Source: Deltaproteobacteria bacterium UBA2385 (lineage in GTDB: Bacteria; Myxococcota_A; UBA796; UBA2385). From it: a DNA stretch of 20,754 nt. The notes beneath the pieces were generated by a model, which worked only from the letters and a program-made list of their open reading frames with translations, did no database searches and was not told the DNA's origin. The DNA lies in contig DDSR01000204.1 of assembly GCA_002343455.1 (NCBI GenBank), positions 1 to 20,754 of the forward strand, read 5' to 3'. Position 1 is the stretch's first letter; every line of letters begins with the position of its first letter. The position numbers and the translations under genes are program-made. This document shows, one piece after another, positions 1 through 7,421 of this stretch.

Positions 1-813
1 TTCTTCGACACGGCCGACATGTACGGCCCGTGGACCAACGAGCGCCTGGTGGGCGCCGCCCTCCGCTCCCGCCGCGACGAGGCCGTCATCGCGACGAAGT
101 TCGGCGTCGTACGCACGGCCGACGGGGGATTCCTCGGCCTCAACGGCAGGCCCGAGTACGTGGCCGCCTCCTGCGACGCCTCGCTGCAGCGCCTGGGCAT
201 CGAGACGATCGACCTCTACTACCAGCACCGCGTCGACCCGAACACGCCGATCGAGGAGACCGTCGGCGCCATGGCCGAGCTGGTCCGGGCGGGCAAGGTG
301 CGCTTCCTGGGCCTGTCGGAGGCGACGCCTGAGCAGGTCCGCCGCGCCCACGCCGTCTCCCCCATCACCGCGCTGCAGACCGAGTACTCCCTCTGGTCGC
401 GTGAGCCCGAGGCAGAGCTGCTCGACACCTGCCTGGAGCTGGGGATCACCTTCGTGGCCTACTCGCCCCTGGGCCGCGGCTTCCTGACGGGCGCCATCAC
501 CTCGCCCGCGGACCTCGCGCCGGACGACTTCCGGAGCAGAAACCCGCGCTTCACGGGCGACAACTTCCAGAAGAACCTCGACCTGGTCGGCGCGGTGCGC
601 TCGCTGGCGGCCGAGAAGGGCGTCACGCCCGCACAGCTGGCCCTGGCCTGGGTGCTGGTCCGTGGCGAGCACATCGTCGCCATCCCCGGGACCCGCAAAC
701 AGTCGCGCTTCGACGAGAACCAGGGCGCCAACGAGGTGCGGCTCAGCGCCGCGGACCTGGCCTTCCTGGACGAGCACCTCCCCGTCGGCGCCGCTGCGGG
801 CGGTCGATACTGA
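1..813 (+). CDS. Aldo/keto reductase, 5'-truncated by the window edge
   Basis: NAD(P)H-dependent oxidoreductase of the aldo/keto reductase superfamily, a cytosolic TIM-barrel enzyme that reduces carbonyls; the substrate cannot be told from sequence. The frame is open from base 1 and its first residues FFDTADMYG are the conserved start of the second barrel unit, so roughly the first 50 residues lie outside the window; the ATG at 19 is internal. All four catalytic residues of the family are visible (numbering from base 1): Asp3, Tyr8, Lys33 in ATKFG and His76 in YYQHR. The 'MYGP.TNE', '[13 protein letters not shown]' and '[11 protein letters not shown]' motifs point to the YakC/AKR13-like group. 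It ends 16 nt before the next gene on the same strand, so the two are probably cotranscribed. Family certain, specific reaction unknown. Confidence 0.93.
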   Translation, partial: FFDTADMYGPWTNERLVGAALRSRRDEAVIATKFGVVRTADGGFLGLNGRPEYVAASCDASLQRLGIETIDLYYQHRVDPNTPIEETVGAMAELVRAGKVRFLGLSEATPEQVRRAHAVSPITALQTEYSLWSREPEAELLDTCLELGITFVAYSPLGRGFLTGAITSPADLAPDDFRSRNPRFTGDNFQKNLDLVGAVRSLAAEKGVTPAQLALAWVLVRGEHIVAIPGTRKQSRFDENQGANEVRLSAADLAFLDEHLPVGAAAGGRY

Positions 814-829
814 GCCCTGGAGCTCCCCC

Positions 830-1399
830 GTGTTGAACACCTCGACTGTGGATCCGGGAACCCGACGCGGGTGGCGCGCCTGGCTGGAAGAGAACCACTC
901 GACACAGAGGGAGTGCTGGCTGCTGACCCGCCGGACCCAGCCGGGCACGGTCACCTACCTGGACTCGGTCGAGGAGGCCCTCTGTTTCGGGTGGATCGAC
1001 AGCACCGCCAAGCAGCTGGGGGAGGCGACGGCCCAGCGCTTCTCGCCCCGCCGCCCCCGCAGCAACTGGACGGAGCTGAACAAGGAGCGCGCGCGGCGGC
1101 TGATCGCGGCGGGCTTGATGACCGAGGCGGGGCTGCGGACCCTGCCGGACTTGAGTGAGGCCGCGGTGCGGGTTCCCCCCGACATCCAGGCGCGGCTGGA
1201 GGCGGCGCCGGGGGCCTGGGAGTACTTCCAGACGCTGCCGGCCCTCTACCAGCGGGTGCGGCTGGGCTACATCGAAGAGGTGCGGCGGCGCGACGCGAAG
1301 GAGTGGGAGAAGCGGCTCGCCAACTTCGTGGCCAAGACGGCGGCGAGGACGATGTTCGGCAACTGGGACGACGCTGGCCTGCCCACCAGCCGGACCTGA
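830..1399 (+). CDS. YdeI/OmpD-associated (OmdA) family protein
   Basis: Small cytosolic protein of about 189 residues of the YdeI/OmpD-associated family (bacteriocin-protection family, Pfam OmdA type). The signature blocks are present in order: W.AWLEENH at the N-terminus, the 'VEEALCFGWIDS' block, 'SNWTELNKERARRLIAAGLM', and a basic C-terminal segment 'YIEEVRRRDAKEWEKRLANFVAKTA'. The biochemical role of the family is not settled; some members affect resistance to antimicrobial peptides or polymyxin. I chose the GTG at 830 because a GGAG lies 7 nt upstream (819-822) and conserved sequence begins soon after; the open frame extends farther upstream only as an overlap with the aldo/keto reductase gene. 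The next gene starts 7 nt after the stop. Confidence 0.88.
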   Translation: MLNTSTVDPGTRRGWRAWLEENHSTQRECWLLTRRTQPGTVTYLDSVEEALCFGWIDSTAKQLGEATAQRFSPRRPRSNWTELNKERARRLIAAGLMTEAGLRTLPDLSEAAVRVPPDIQARLEAAPGAWEYFQTLPALYQRVRLGYIEEVRRRDAKEWEKRLANFVAKTAARTMFGNWDDAGLPTSRT

Positions 1400-1406
1400 C
1401 TCCACC

Positions 1407-3716
1407 GTGCCTCAGAACCTCCGCGTCCACGCCTTCCCCCTGCTGCTGTTGGCGCTGGCCCTGCTCAGCGCGGCGCACCAGTCGCTGCTCTGGCAGTGGC
1501 TGGTCGAGGACGCGGCGATCAGCTTCAGCTACGCCCGCAACCTGGTCAACGGCTACGGGCTGGTGCACACCCCGGGGGCCGAGCCGGTCGAGGGCTACAG
1601 CAACCCGACCTGGGTGGCCCTGCTGGCCCTGCTCTTCGTCTCGGGGGCGGACCTCTTCGACCTCGCCCGGGGCCTGGGCCTGGCCTGCGGTAGCGCGGCG
1701 GTGGTGGCGGCGGGGCTGCTGGCGCGCCGGCTGGCCGGTCCTGCGCAGGGCGAGGTCGCGGGGCTGGCGGCGGCGGCCTTGCTGGCGGGCTCCACCCACC
1801 ACGCCACCTGGTCCGCCTCGGGCCTGGAGAACCCCCTCTTCGTCCTGCTCCTGCTGCTGGGAGGCCTGTCGGTGACCGGCCGACGCGACCTGCTCGGCGG
1901 CCTCTGTTTCGCAATGCTGGGCCTCACCCGCCCGGAAGGTGTGATGTACGGTCTGCTGGCCGGAGCCTGGCTGCTGCTCCGCGGCCCGCGTCGCCTGCTT
2001 CGCTGGGCGCCGGCCTTCCTGCTGCCCCTGGCCGCCGCCGAGCTGGCCCGGCTGTGGTACTTCGCCTGGCCCCTGCCCAACACCTACTACGCCAAGGCGG
2101 GCCAGGAGACGCTGCTGGCCCGGCTGGATCCGGACAGCGCCGGCGTCCAGTACCTGAGGCGGCACCTGAGCGAGGGCACCCTGCCCTGGCTGTTCCCGGT
2201 GGCCCTGCTGGGGGCGGTCGGGCGGGACAGCCGGCTGCTGCTGGTGGCCTGGGTCGCTGCCGCGGCCTTCTTCGCTGTCTGGTCGGGCGGCGACTGGATG
2301 AAGGGCGCGCGCTGGCTCTCCTTCCTGGTCCCGCTGCTGACGGTGCTGGGCGGGCTGGGGCTCGCCCGGCTGGTGCCCTCGGCGGGCCGGGTCCGCCTCG
2401 CGGCGCTGCTGTTCAGCCTGCTGGGGGTCGCCTCCTGGACCGTCTCCCAGGTGCGAACCACCTCCGCCTACGCCGAGGCGCCGGAGACCTCGCCGATGTC
2501 GGTGCGGGCGCGGATGACCCACGCCCGAGACATCCAGGCCGATCTGCTGCTGGAGGACCCGACCTGGCTGGACGTGGACATGGGCGCCTCGACGACCTGG
2601 TCGCGGATGGCGGTGGTCGACTACGGCCGGCTGCTGGACGTGCCCATGGCCCACCACCGGTACAGAGCCGATGTGCTGGAGGAGCACATCTCGACCTGGC
2701 ACCGGGTCGACCTCGCCCACCTGCACGGCCGCTGGGCGAACCGCACCCGGTTGGACCGGCAGGCGTGGTGGAAACGCGACATGGTCGAGGTCTCCGGCTA
2801 CCCGTTGAACAGACCCGAAGACAAACGTCACCCCGGGATCTGGGTGCGGCGCAGCCACCTCGCGCCGGCCGGCTGGCAGCGGGTGCGCCGTGATCTGTTG
2901 GCCATGCCCCCCATGGGGCAGGGGCTGGTGCTGGTCGAGACCGAGCTCTGGAACGATCAGATCGCGGTGGGACAGACCTTCCTGCTGGACCTGGGGCTCG
3001 CGCGGCTGGACGAGGTGGAGGGCCCGGTGGTCCTGGAGGTGGAGCTGCTGGACCCGCAGTCTGTACGAGTGGACGGATGGAGGGTCGAGGCCGGGCGTGC
3101 CTGGTACCCGGCCAGGAGCTGGCGGGTCGGCGAGACGGTGCGCACCCGGGCGGTCTTTCGGGTCGGCGAGGCGGTGCCGCCCGGACTGTACGGGCTGCGG
3201 GTGCGGGTCGAGGGGAGCGAGGGGCAGGAGGTCGGGACGGTGCGGGTGGTCCCGGTCGAGCAGGCTGCCGCCCGACTTCACGGAGCGCGTCAGCTCCTGG
3301 TGGAGCAGGCGGCGCGGGGCGACTGCGACGGCGCCCAGGCGGGCTGGGAGGCGCTGCGCCTGATGAGCCCTCGGGATCGTCGCCCGACCGCCGAGAGCCG
3401 GCGGGTGCTGGCCGAGGCGCTCGGGGAATGCCTGCGCGGTCGGATTGCAGCGGACCCGGAGTCGGCGAGCGCGGACCTGGCGACCCTGGTGGAGTGGCAT
3501 CCGGACCATCCACAGAGCCGGGCCCTGGTCGAGGCGCACGCCGACGCCTGGATGGCCCAGGCCGAGGCTGCCCGTCGGGCCGGCGACGCCGCGGCGGCGA
3601 CGGTGCTCTACGACCGGATCCTGCGCGTGGACCCCACCCGCACCTGGGCCCGCCGCCGCAAGGAGGAGCTGCGCGCCGACGGGCCGGTCGGGCGCACCAG
3701 CGGCGGGCCCTCGTAG
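1407..3716 (+). CDS. GT-C type membrane glycosyltransferase-like protein (AftB-like N-terminus) with TPR-like tail
   Basis: Predicted multi-pass inner-membrane protein of about 769 residues. The N-terminus has a hydrophobic segment (about 10-32), then the acidic loop motif 'VEDAAISFSYARNLVNGYGLVH' with Glu34-Asp35, followed by 'VEGYSNPTW'. These match the 'DDAYISFRYARN...VEGYTNFLW' signature of GT-C lipid-linked sugar transferases related to mycobacterial AftB. Later family-like motifs are 'LTRPEGVMYG' and 'GGDWMKGARWLSFLVPLL'. Several hydrophobic helices fill roughly residues 10-350. The rest is soluble: a probable periplasmic domain to about 640, then Ala-rich TPR-like helices at the end (AARRAGDAAAATVLYDRILRVDP). 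It probably moves a sugar from a polyprenyl phosphate donor; donor and acceptor are unknown. The GTG at 1407, 7 nt after the previous stop, precedes the first hydrophobic segment, though its ribosome binding site is weak. Confidence 0.75.
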   Translation: MPQNLRVHAFPLLLLALALLSAAHQSLLWQWLVEDAAISFSYARNLVNGYGLVHTPGAEPVEGYSNPTWVALLALLFVSGADLFDLARGLGLACGSAAVVAAGLLARRLAGPAQGEVAGLAAAALLAGSTHHATWSASGLENPLFVLLLLLGGLSVTGRRDLLGGLCFAMLGLTRPEGVMYGLLAGAWLLLRGPRRLLRWAPAFLLPLAAAELARLWYFAWPLPNTYYAKAGQETLLARLDPDSAGVQYLRRHLSEGTLPWLFPVALLGAVGRDSRLLLVAWVAAAAFFAVWSGGDWMKGARWLSFLVPLLTVLGGLGLARLVPSAGRVRLAALLFSLLGVASWTVSQVRTTSAYAEAPETSPMSVRARMTHARDIQADLLLEDPTWLDVDMGASTTWSRMAVVDYGRLLDVPMAHHRYRADVLEEHISTWHRVDLAHLHGRWANRTRLDRQAWWKRDMVEVSGYPLNRPEDKRHPGIWVRRSHLAPAGWQRVRRDLLAMPPMGQGLVLVETELWNDQIAVGQTFLLDLGLARLDEVEGPVVLEVELLDPQSVRVDGWRVEAGRAWYPARSWRVGETVRTRAVFRVGEAVPPGLYGLRVRVEGSEGQEVGTVRVVPVEQAAARLHGARQLLVEQAARGDCDGAQAGWEALRLMSPRDRRPTAESRRVLAEALGECLRGRIAADPESASADLATLVEWHPDHPQSRALVEAHADAWMAQAEAARRAGDAAAATVLYDRILRVDPTRTWARRRKEELRADGPVGRTSGGPS

Positions 3717-3728
3717 CGCCCTCGCCGC

Positions 3729-4940
3729 TCAGCTGCGACGCAGCTCCTGCAAGGCGCTGTCGAGCGGCTCCAGCAGCTCCAGGCCCCGGCTGAGCGCGAA
3801 CGAATCGAGCGAGCGGGCCGCCTCCCGCGTGGAGGTCCCCCCCAGCTCGGCGAGCCAGCGGGCCGCCTGGGCGATCGTGATCGTGTCCCGGTGCAGGTCG
3901 GGCCGCATCCGGGTCGAGATCAGGGCGTTCAGCTCGTCGGCGGTGAACTCATCGAGGGCGGGCCGATCCGGGTCCTCGTAGACCATCGACAGCAGCCGCT
4001 GGGCGCGCACCGCCAGCGAGGCCAGGAGGAGCGCCAGCGTGCGGGAGTCCCCGTCGAAGCTCAGGGTGGTGTCCGGGTCGAGCCCGGCACCGGCCTTCCA
4101 GGTCTTCAGGATCGTGTCGCTCGTCCAGCGGTAGGTGTAGGCGAGGACGACCGCGCAGGCCTCGTCGAGCCCTGCGGTCGGGCGGTTCGTCAGCAGCATC
4201 CACTCCAGGGGCTCGACCCCTTCGGCCGGGGGCTCGACCTCGCGGGCGAGCACCGCGAAGACATCGATGAGGTGGACCCGGTTCGTCTTCTTGTTCTTGG
4301 CCTTGACCGTGACCGGTCGGGTCCGCAGCTCGACCGTGGCGGTCCGGAGCGGCTGGCCGGGCTCAGCCGGCAGGTCGAGGCTGACCTGGCCGAGGGAGGG
4401 CTCCCGCGAGACGATGGGCCAGAGGGAGATGGGCTCCTCGGTGATGTGGTCGGCGACGACCCGGCGGTTGTGGGCTGCGCGGATCGTCAGGTAGATGTCC
4501 TCGTACCGGGCGGCGAGCAGCAGGAGCCAGGCGTCGCCGGCCTGGTCGAGCTGAAACCAGGGCCGGCTGCAGTACGCGTAGCAGAGCTCGCGGACGGACT
4601 CCAGGAGGGTCAGCCAGTGCCAGGTCTCCTTCTCCTCGGGATCCCGGTCCCGGGCCTGCTTCGAGGCGCCGATCTCGGTCCGGATCCACCACCCCTGCCC
4701 GAGCAGGCCCAGGGGTGTCCCGTCTGGATGCATGCCGACGGCGGTCAGGACCTGGATGGCGCGTACGCCCGGGCTCGCCCCGCCCCTTGCGCCGTCGGCC
4801 CGGTTCCACGGGCGCTCCGTCGGGTTCAAGGAGGCGCCGTCGACCGCGATGATCACGACGTCGGTTCCGACGCAGCGCTGCGCGGTAGCGGCGAAGGTGG
4901 CCGCAGCCACATCGTCGGCGTCGAGCTCGGGGATCTCCAT
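3729..4940 (-). CDS. Truncated, catalytically degenerate Tn5/IS4-family transposase
   Basis: About 403 residues that align by eye with the catalytic core of Tn5 transposase. Matching blocks are 'IAVDGASLN' with the first catalytic Asp (D34, Tn5 D97), 'LLGQGWWIR', 'EWMLLTNRPT', and 'YTYRWTSDTILKTWKAGAG' (Tn5 'YTHRWRIEEFHKAWKTGAG'). The second catalytic Asp (D188, in 'CDREADI') is Ala144 within 'AARYEDI', and the catalytic Glu of the YREK motif is Asp275 (GAC), leaving Y268, R271 and K282. About 60 N-terminal residues, the end-binding region of Tn5 transposase, are missing; upstream lies nikR on the other strand. I saw no flanking terminal inverted repeats. ATG 4940 is used; GTG 4952, with GGAG 9 nt upstream, is an alternative start. 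It is either a decaying relic or a retained non-catalytic protein. It ends 12 bp from the convergent glycosyltransferase gene. Confidence 0.8.
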   Translation of the reverse strand: MEIPELDADDVAAATFAATAQRCVGTDVVIIAVDGASLNPTERPWNRADGARGGASPGVRAIQVLTAVGMHPDGTPLGLLGQGWWIRTEIGASKQARDRDPEEKETWHWLTLLESVRELCYAYCSRPWFQLDQAGDAWLLLLAARYEDIYLTIRAAHNRRVVADHITEEPISLWPIVSREPSLGQVSLDLPAEPGQPLRTATVELRTRPVTVKAKNKKTNRVHLIDVFAVLAREVEPPAEGVEPLEWMLLTNRPTAGLDEACAVVLAYTYRWTSDTILKTWKAGAGLDPDTTLSFDGDSRTLALLLASLAVRAQRLLSMVYEDPDRPALDEFTADELNALISTRMRPDLHRDTITIAQAARWLAELGGTSTREAARSLDSFALSRGLELLEPLDSALQELRRS

Positions 4941-4967
4941 GGTGCTGTTCACGGCTCCTCGCTCCGC

Positions 4968-4992
4968 GGCGGTGGAGGTCGCCTCCTTCGCC
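4968..4992. promoter_or_regulatory. Dyad in the divergent nikR/transposase intergenic region
   Basis: Within the 91-bp gap between the divergent transposase and nikR starts lies a dyad GGCG-gt-GGAGG-tcg-CCTCC-tt-CGCC: 4-bp and 5-bp perfect arms separated by an unpaired dinucleotide, centred at 4980, about 50 bp before the nikR ATG. It could be a regulator binding site or an RNA stem-loop in the nikR leader. It is GC-rich and does not resemble published NikR operators. This is a visual observation only. Confidence 0.3.
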
Positions 4993-5031
4993 TCTGGTCT
5001 CGATGTTAGCAGGGCGGACGGCGAGGTGAAC

Positions 5032-5436
5032 ATGGCAGGCGTGGAACGCATCAGCATCAGCATCGACGGACCGCTGTTGGAGGATCTGGACGCCTGGCTG
5101 ATCCGACACGGCCACAGCAACCGCTCCGAGGCCATCCGCGATCTGATCCGCGAGCGGCTGCTGTTGGAGGGCGGCCCCGAACAGGCTGTGGTGGCCTCGC
5201 TGACCACGGTCTACCGGCATGGCGCGCGCGAGCTGGCCGACCACCTCCAGGAGATTGGCCACGACCACCACGAGCTGGTCATGTCCACGATGCACCTGCA
5301 CCTGGACTCCGATCGCTGCATGGAGCTGTCGGCCCTTCGGGGCAGCCGGGCCGAGGTCGAGCACTACGCCGCCCATGTGATTGGTGTGAAGGGCGTGCTC
5401 TTCGGGCAGCTCGTGGTGGGGGCTGTGCTGAGGTGA
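5032..5436 (+). CDS. nikR: Nickel-responsive transcriptional regulator NikR
   Basis: Ribbon-helix-helix repressor with a C-terminal ACT-like nickel-sensing domain; 134 residues, close to E. coli NikR (133). The DNA-binding part is 'RISISIDGPLLEDLDAWL' followed by 'SNRSEAIRDLIRE'. The high-affinity nickel ligands are all present: His77, His88, His90 and Cys96, matching E. coli H76, H87, H89 and C95 (here 'HDHHEL...MHLHLDSDRC'). The ATG at 5032 has GAGG 7-8 nt upstream and begins right at the family start; the open frame extends upstream without similarity. In E. coli Ni-NikR represses the nikABCDE importer; in Helicobacter it also represses outer-membrane TonB-dependent nickel receptors. Here a TonB receptor gene starts 38 bp downstream, separated by an AT-rich repeat-bearing island, which suggests NikR controls that receptor. 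No nik ABC transporter genes are in the window. Confidence 0.95.
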   Translation: MAGVERISISIDGPLLEDLDAWLIRHGHSNRSEAIRDLIRERLLLEGGPEQAVVASLTTVYRHGARELADHLQEIGHDHHELVMSTMHLHLDSDRCMELSALRGSRAEVEHYAAHVIGVKGVLFGQLVVGAVLR

Positions 5437-5437
5437 G

Positions 5438-5466
5438 TGGTAATACTTGTATTTGGTAATTATTAT
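5438..5466 (+). promoter_or_regulatory. AT-rich operator/promoter candidate upstream of the TonB receptor (possible NikR site)
   Basis: The 38-bp gap between nikR and the receptor is an abrupt AT-rich island in GC-rich DNA. It contains TAATA (5441-5445) and TATTA (5461-5465) as an inverted pair with a 15-bp spacer, an inner inverted repeat AATAC-TT-GTATT (5442-5453), and a direct repeat TGGTAAT at 5438-5444 and 5454-5460, 16 bp apart. Spaced AT-rich dyads are typical of NikR operators, including the TATTATT-type sites of Helicobacter, but the match to any published consensus is loose. TATTAT at 5461-5466 could be a -10 box; a start just downstream would leave almost no leader before the ATG at 5475, which fits the absence of a ribosome binding site. 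Assignment to NikR is inference. Confidence 0.45.
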
Positions 5467-5474
5467 CGTCCCCG

Positions 5475-7421
5475 ATGTGCCTGCTGCTCACCATTGTCGC
5501 CGCACATGCCGAGCCCTCTGAAGAGCTGACGGTCGAAGGCCAATCCGCGCCCTCAACGGCCGCGACGGTGGTGCTCGACCGCGAGGATATTGACACTTTG
5601 CCCGCCCGCAGCGCCCAGGATCTTCTGGAGGCGCTGCCGGGGCTGCACCTCTCCTCCCATGGCGGGCACGGCAAGGCTCCCCAGTACTTCCTGCGCGGCT
5701 TCGACGCTGTACACGGGGCCGACCTCGCGGCTCAGGTCGAGGGTGTCCCGCTGAACGAGCCCTCGCAGATCCATGGGCATGGCTACCTCGACCTGCACCT
5801 GCTCCCGCCCCGGCTGATCTCGGGGCTGGAGCTGCGGCCGGGACCCTTCCAACCCTCCGACGGCGACCTCGCGGTTGCGGGGATCGCCAGCTTTCGGCTG
5901 GGTCTGGAGCAGCCGGGGCTCTGGTTGGGCGGGGGCCTTGGCACCGATGGATCGGGTCGGCAGCAGCTCGCCTGGAGGCCGAAGAACGCAGCCGCGGGCA
6001 ACTTCGCTCTGGCTGAGCTGGACGCCGGGGGAGGGGGGGGCAGCCGGCGCTGGTGGCGACAGGCTCGGGTGGGCTTGGGGCTGCAGGGCAGGAACCTGCG
6101 GGCCTGGCTGCTGGCGATGGACTCGCGCTACGCCTCGCCCGGGGTGCTGCGGGCCGACGATCTGCAGGCGGGGCAGGTCGATGCGCTCGACGCCTACCCG
6201 GTGGTCGGGGGAGGCCGTTCGCGGCGGGTCATGGGCGCCCTGACCCTGAGCGGCTTGTCGGGACGCGCGCGAGGGGAGGCCGGGCTTTGGGCGGGGGCGC
6301 GGGGCTTCGCCGTCGAGCAGAACTACTCGGGATTCCTGGTCGACCCTCAACACGGCGACGGCAGCCGGCAGGCACAGCATGGACTGGCGGGCGGGGGCCG
6401 GGCCGAGGCTGCGGTGTCGTTGGGGAGGAAGGCTACGATCGAGGGCGGGATCCAGGTGCGAGCCGATAGCCACCATCAGGTCGAGCAGGGCATCGACCTG
6501 CAAGGCGAGACCTGGGAGGACCGCTACGCAGCCGAGATCCGGCAGGCCGAGCTGGGGGTCTGGGCCGGCGCCCGACTGCGGCCCGTGGAGCCGGTGGAGC
6601 TGCGAGGCGGGGGGCGGCTGGCGCGACTGGGCCTGAGCCGGATTGAAGAGGAGGGAGCGTGGAGCGCCTGGGCGCCCGTCTTCGTGCCGCGCGGCAGCAT
6701 GACGCTGTTTCCTGATCGAAAAACCCGTCTATTGGTGGCGGCGGGTCGGGGCTATCGCTCGCCCGAGGCGCGTGGGCTTGGCGGCGCTGAACGGGCCCCC
6801 GTCACACTGGCCGACGCCGTGGAGTTCGGGGTCGCCAGCGAGCCGCACCCTCGCTGGTCGGGGCAGCTGGTGGGCTTCGCCACCCGTGTCGACAACGAGG
6901 TTGTCTTCGACCATCTCGAGGCGCGCTTTGTCGCCACCGGGGCGACCCGCCGCCTGGGCCTGGAGCTGGTGAACGAGCTGCGCGTTGCCCCTTGGGCCGA
7001 GCTGGAGGCCCAGCTTACCCTGGCCGACGGGGCCTACTCCCGAACGCTGCTAGGGGAGTCGACCGCGCCGATCCCCTACGCGCCTCGACTGATGGCGGTC
7101 GGCCTCGCCCGGGTAGTGGAGCAGCGGCTGGCGCAGTGGAGCTGGACGGGCGGGCTGCGGGGCTGGCTGCTGGGGCCTCGGCCGCTGCCGGGTGGCTTTG
7201 CCAGCCGCTCGACTGGAGGCCTGGATCTGAGCCTGCACCTCGACCGGGACGCCTGGAGCGTGGACCTCGATCTGGAGAACCTGCTCGGGGCGCAGCGCGA
7301 CGGCGAGTTCGTCTTCGCCTCGGCCTTCGACCGCCAGCATCCCGCCAGCGAGCTTCCGGTGCTGCACCTCACCATGGGCGGCCCCCGGGTCGCCCGCCTC
7401 GAAGTCGGACGGGTCTTCTGA
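5475..7421 (+). CDS. TonB-dependent outer-membrane receptor, probable metal uptake
   Basis: Outer-membrane gated channel of 648 residues. A short signal peptide (MCLLLTIVAAHA) precedes a TonB-box-like start (EELTVEG), a plug domain (about 28-145: 'LDREDIDTLPARSAQDLLEALPGLHL', 'YFLRGFDAVHG', 'VPLNEPSQIHGHGYLDLHLL', 'LRPGPF'), and a beta-barrel ending in the aromatic terminus 'RLEVGRVF'. The plug is rich in His (58, 62, 65, 80, 100, 102, 108), compatible with metal ligands. The receptor is somewhat shorter than siderophore receptors. ATG 5475 is the only reasonable start: an in-frame stop lies 18 bp upstream and there is no Shine-Dalgarno. Position directly after nikR and the AT-rich dyad suggests nickel-repressed import of nickel or a nickel chelate. 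The stop overlaps the next gene's ATG by one base, so they are cotranscribed. Receptor class is sure; substrate is inferred. Confidence 0.9.
   Translation: MCLLLTIVAAHAEPSEELTVEGQSAPSTAATVVLDREDIDTLPARSAQDLLEALPGLHLSSHGGHGKAPQYFLRGFDAVHGADLAAQVEGVPLNEPSQIHGHGYLDLHLLPPRLISGLELRPGPFQPSDGDLAVAGIASFRLGLEQPGLWLGGGLGTDGSGRQQLAWRPKNAAAGNFALAELDAGGGGGSRRWWRQARVGLGLQGRNLRAWLLAMDSRYASPGVLRADDLQAGQVDALDAYPVVGGGRSRRVMGALTLSGLSGRARGEAGLWAGARGFAVEQNYSGFLVDPQHGDGSRQAQHGLAGGGRAEAAVSLGRKATIEGGIQVRADSHHQVEQGIDLQGETWEDRYAAEIRQAELGVWAGARLRPVEPVELRGGGRLARLGLSRIEEEGAWSAWAPVFVPRGSMTLFPDRKTRLLVAAGRGYRSPEARGLGGAERAPVTLADAVEFGVASEPHPRWSGQLVGFATRVDNEVVFDHLEARFVATGATRRLGLELVNELRVAPWAELEAQLTLADGAYSRTLLGESTAPIPYAPRLMAVGLARVVEQRLAQWSWTGGLRGWLLGPRPLPGGFASRSTGGLDLSLHLDRDAWSVDLDLENLLGAQRDGEFVFASAFDRQHPASELPVLHLTMGGPRVARLEVGRVF

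Noticed and set aside
951..3539. 862-codon open frame on the - strand
   Set aside because: It lies antisense to the glycosyltransferase and YdeI-family genes; its product is low-complexity (Arg/Pro/Gln-rich) without any domain, as expected of a shadow frame in GC-rich DNA.
3731..3745. Palindrome AGCTGCG-A-CGCAGCT at the transposase stop, between convergent genes
   Set aside because: The centre is one base, too tight for a good hairpin, and it is mostly coding (Leu-Arg-Arg-Ser). There is no U-tract, so I do not call a terminator.
3717..5031. A complete insertion sequence around the transposase
   Set aside because: No terminal inverted repeats or target duplications could be seen by eye, and the gene abuts neighbours on both sides with short gaps.
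4941..5207. N-terminal extension of the transposase across nikR
   Set aside because: The extra 89 residues are antisense to nikR, show no similarity to the Tn5 N-terminal domain and have no ribosome binding site.
6027..6040. G-rich run in the TonB receptor gene as a quadruplex or slippage site
   Set aside because: It is interrupted by an A and encodes a Gly-rich stretch in frame; there are no four spaced G runs that would support a regulatory quadruplex.
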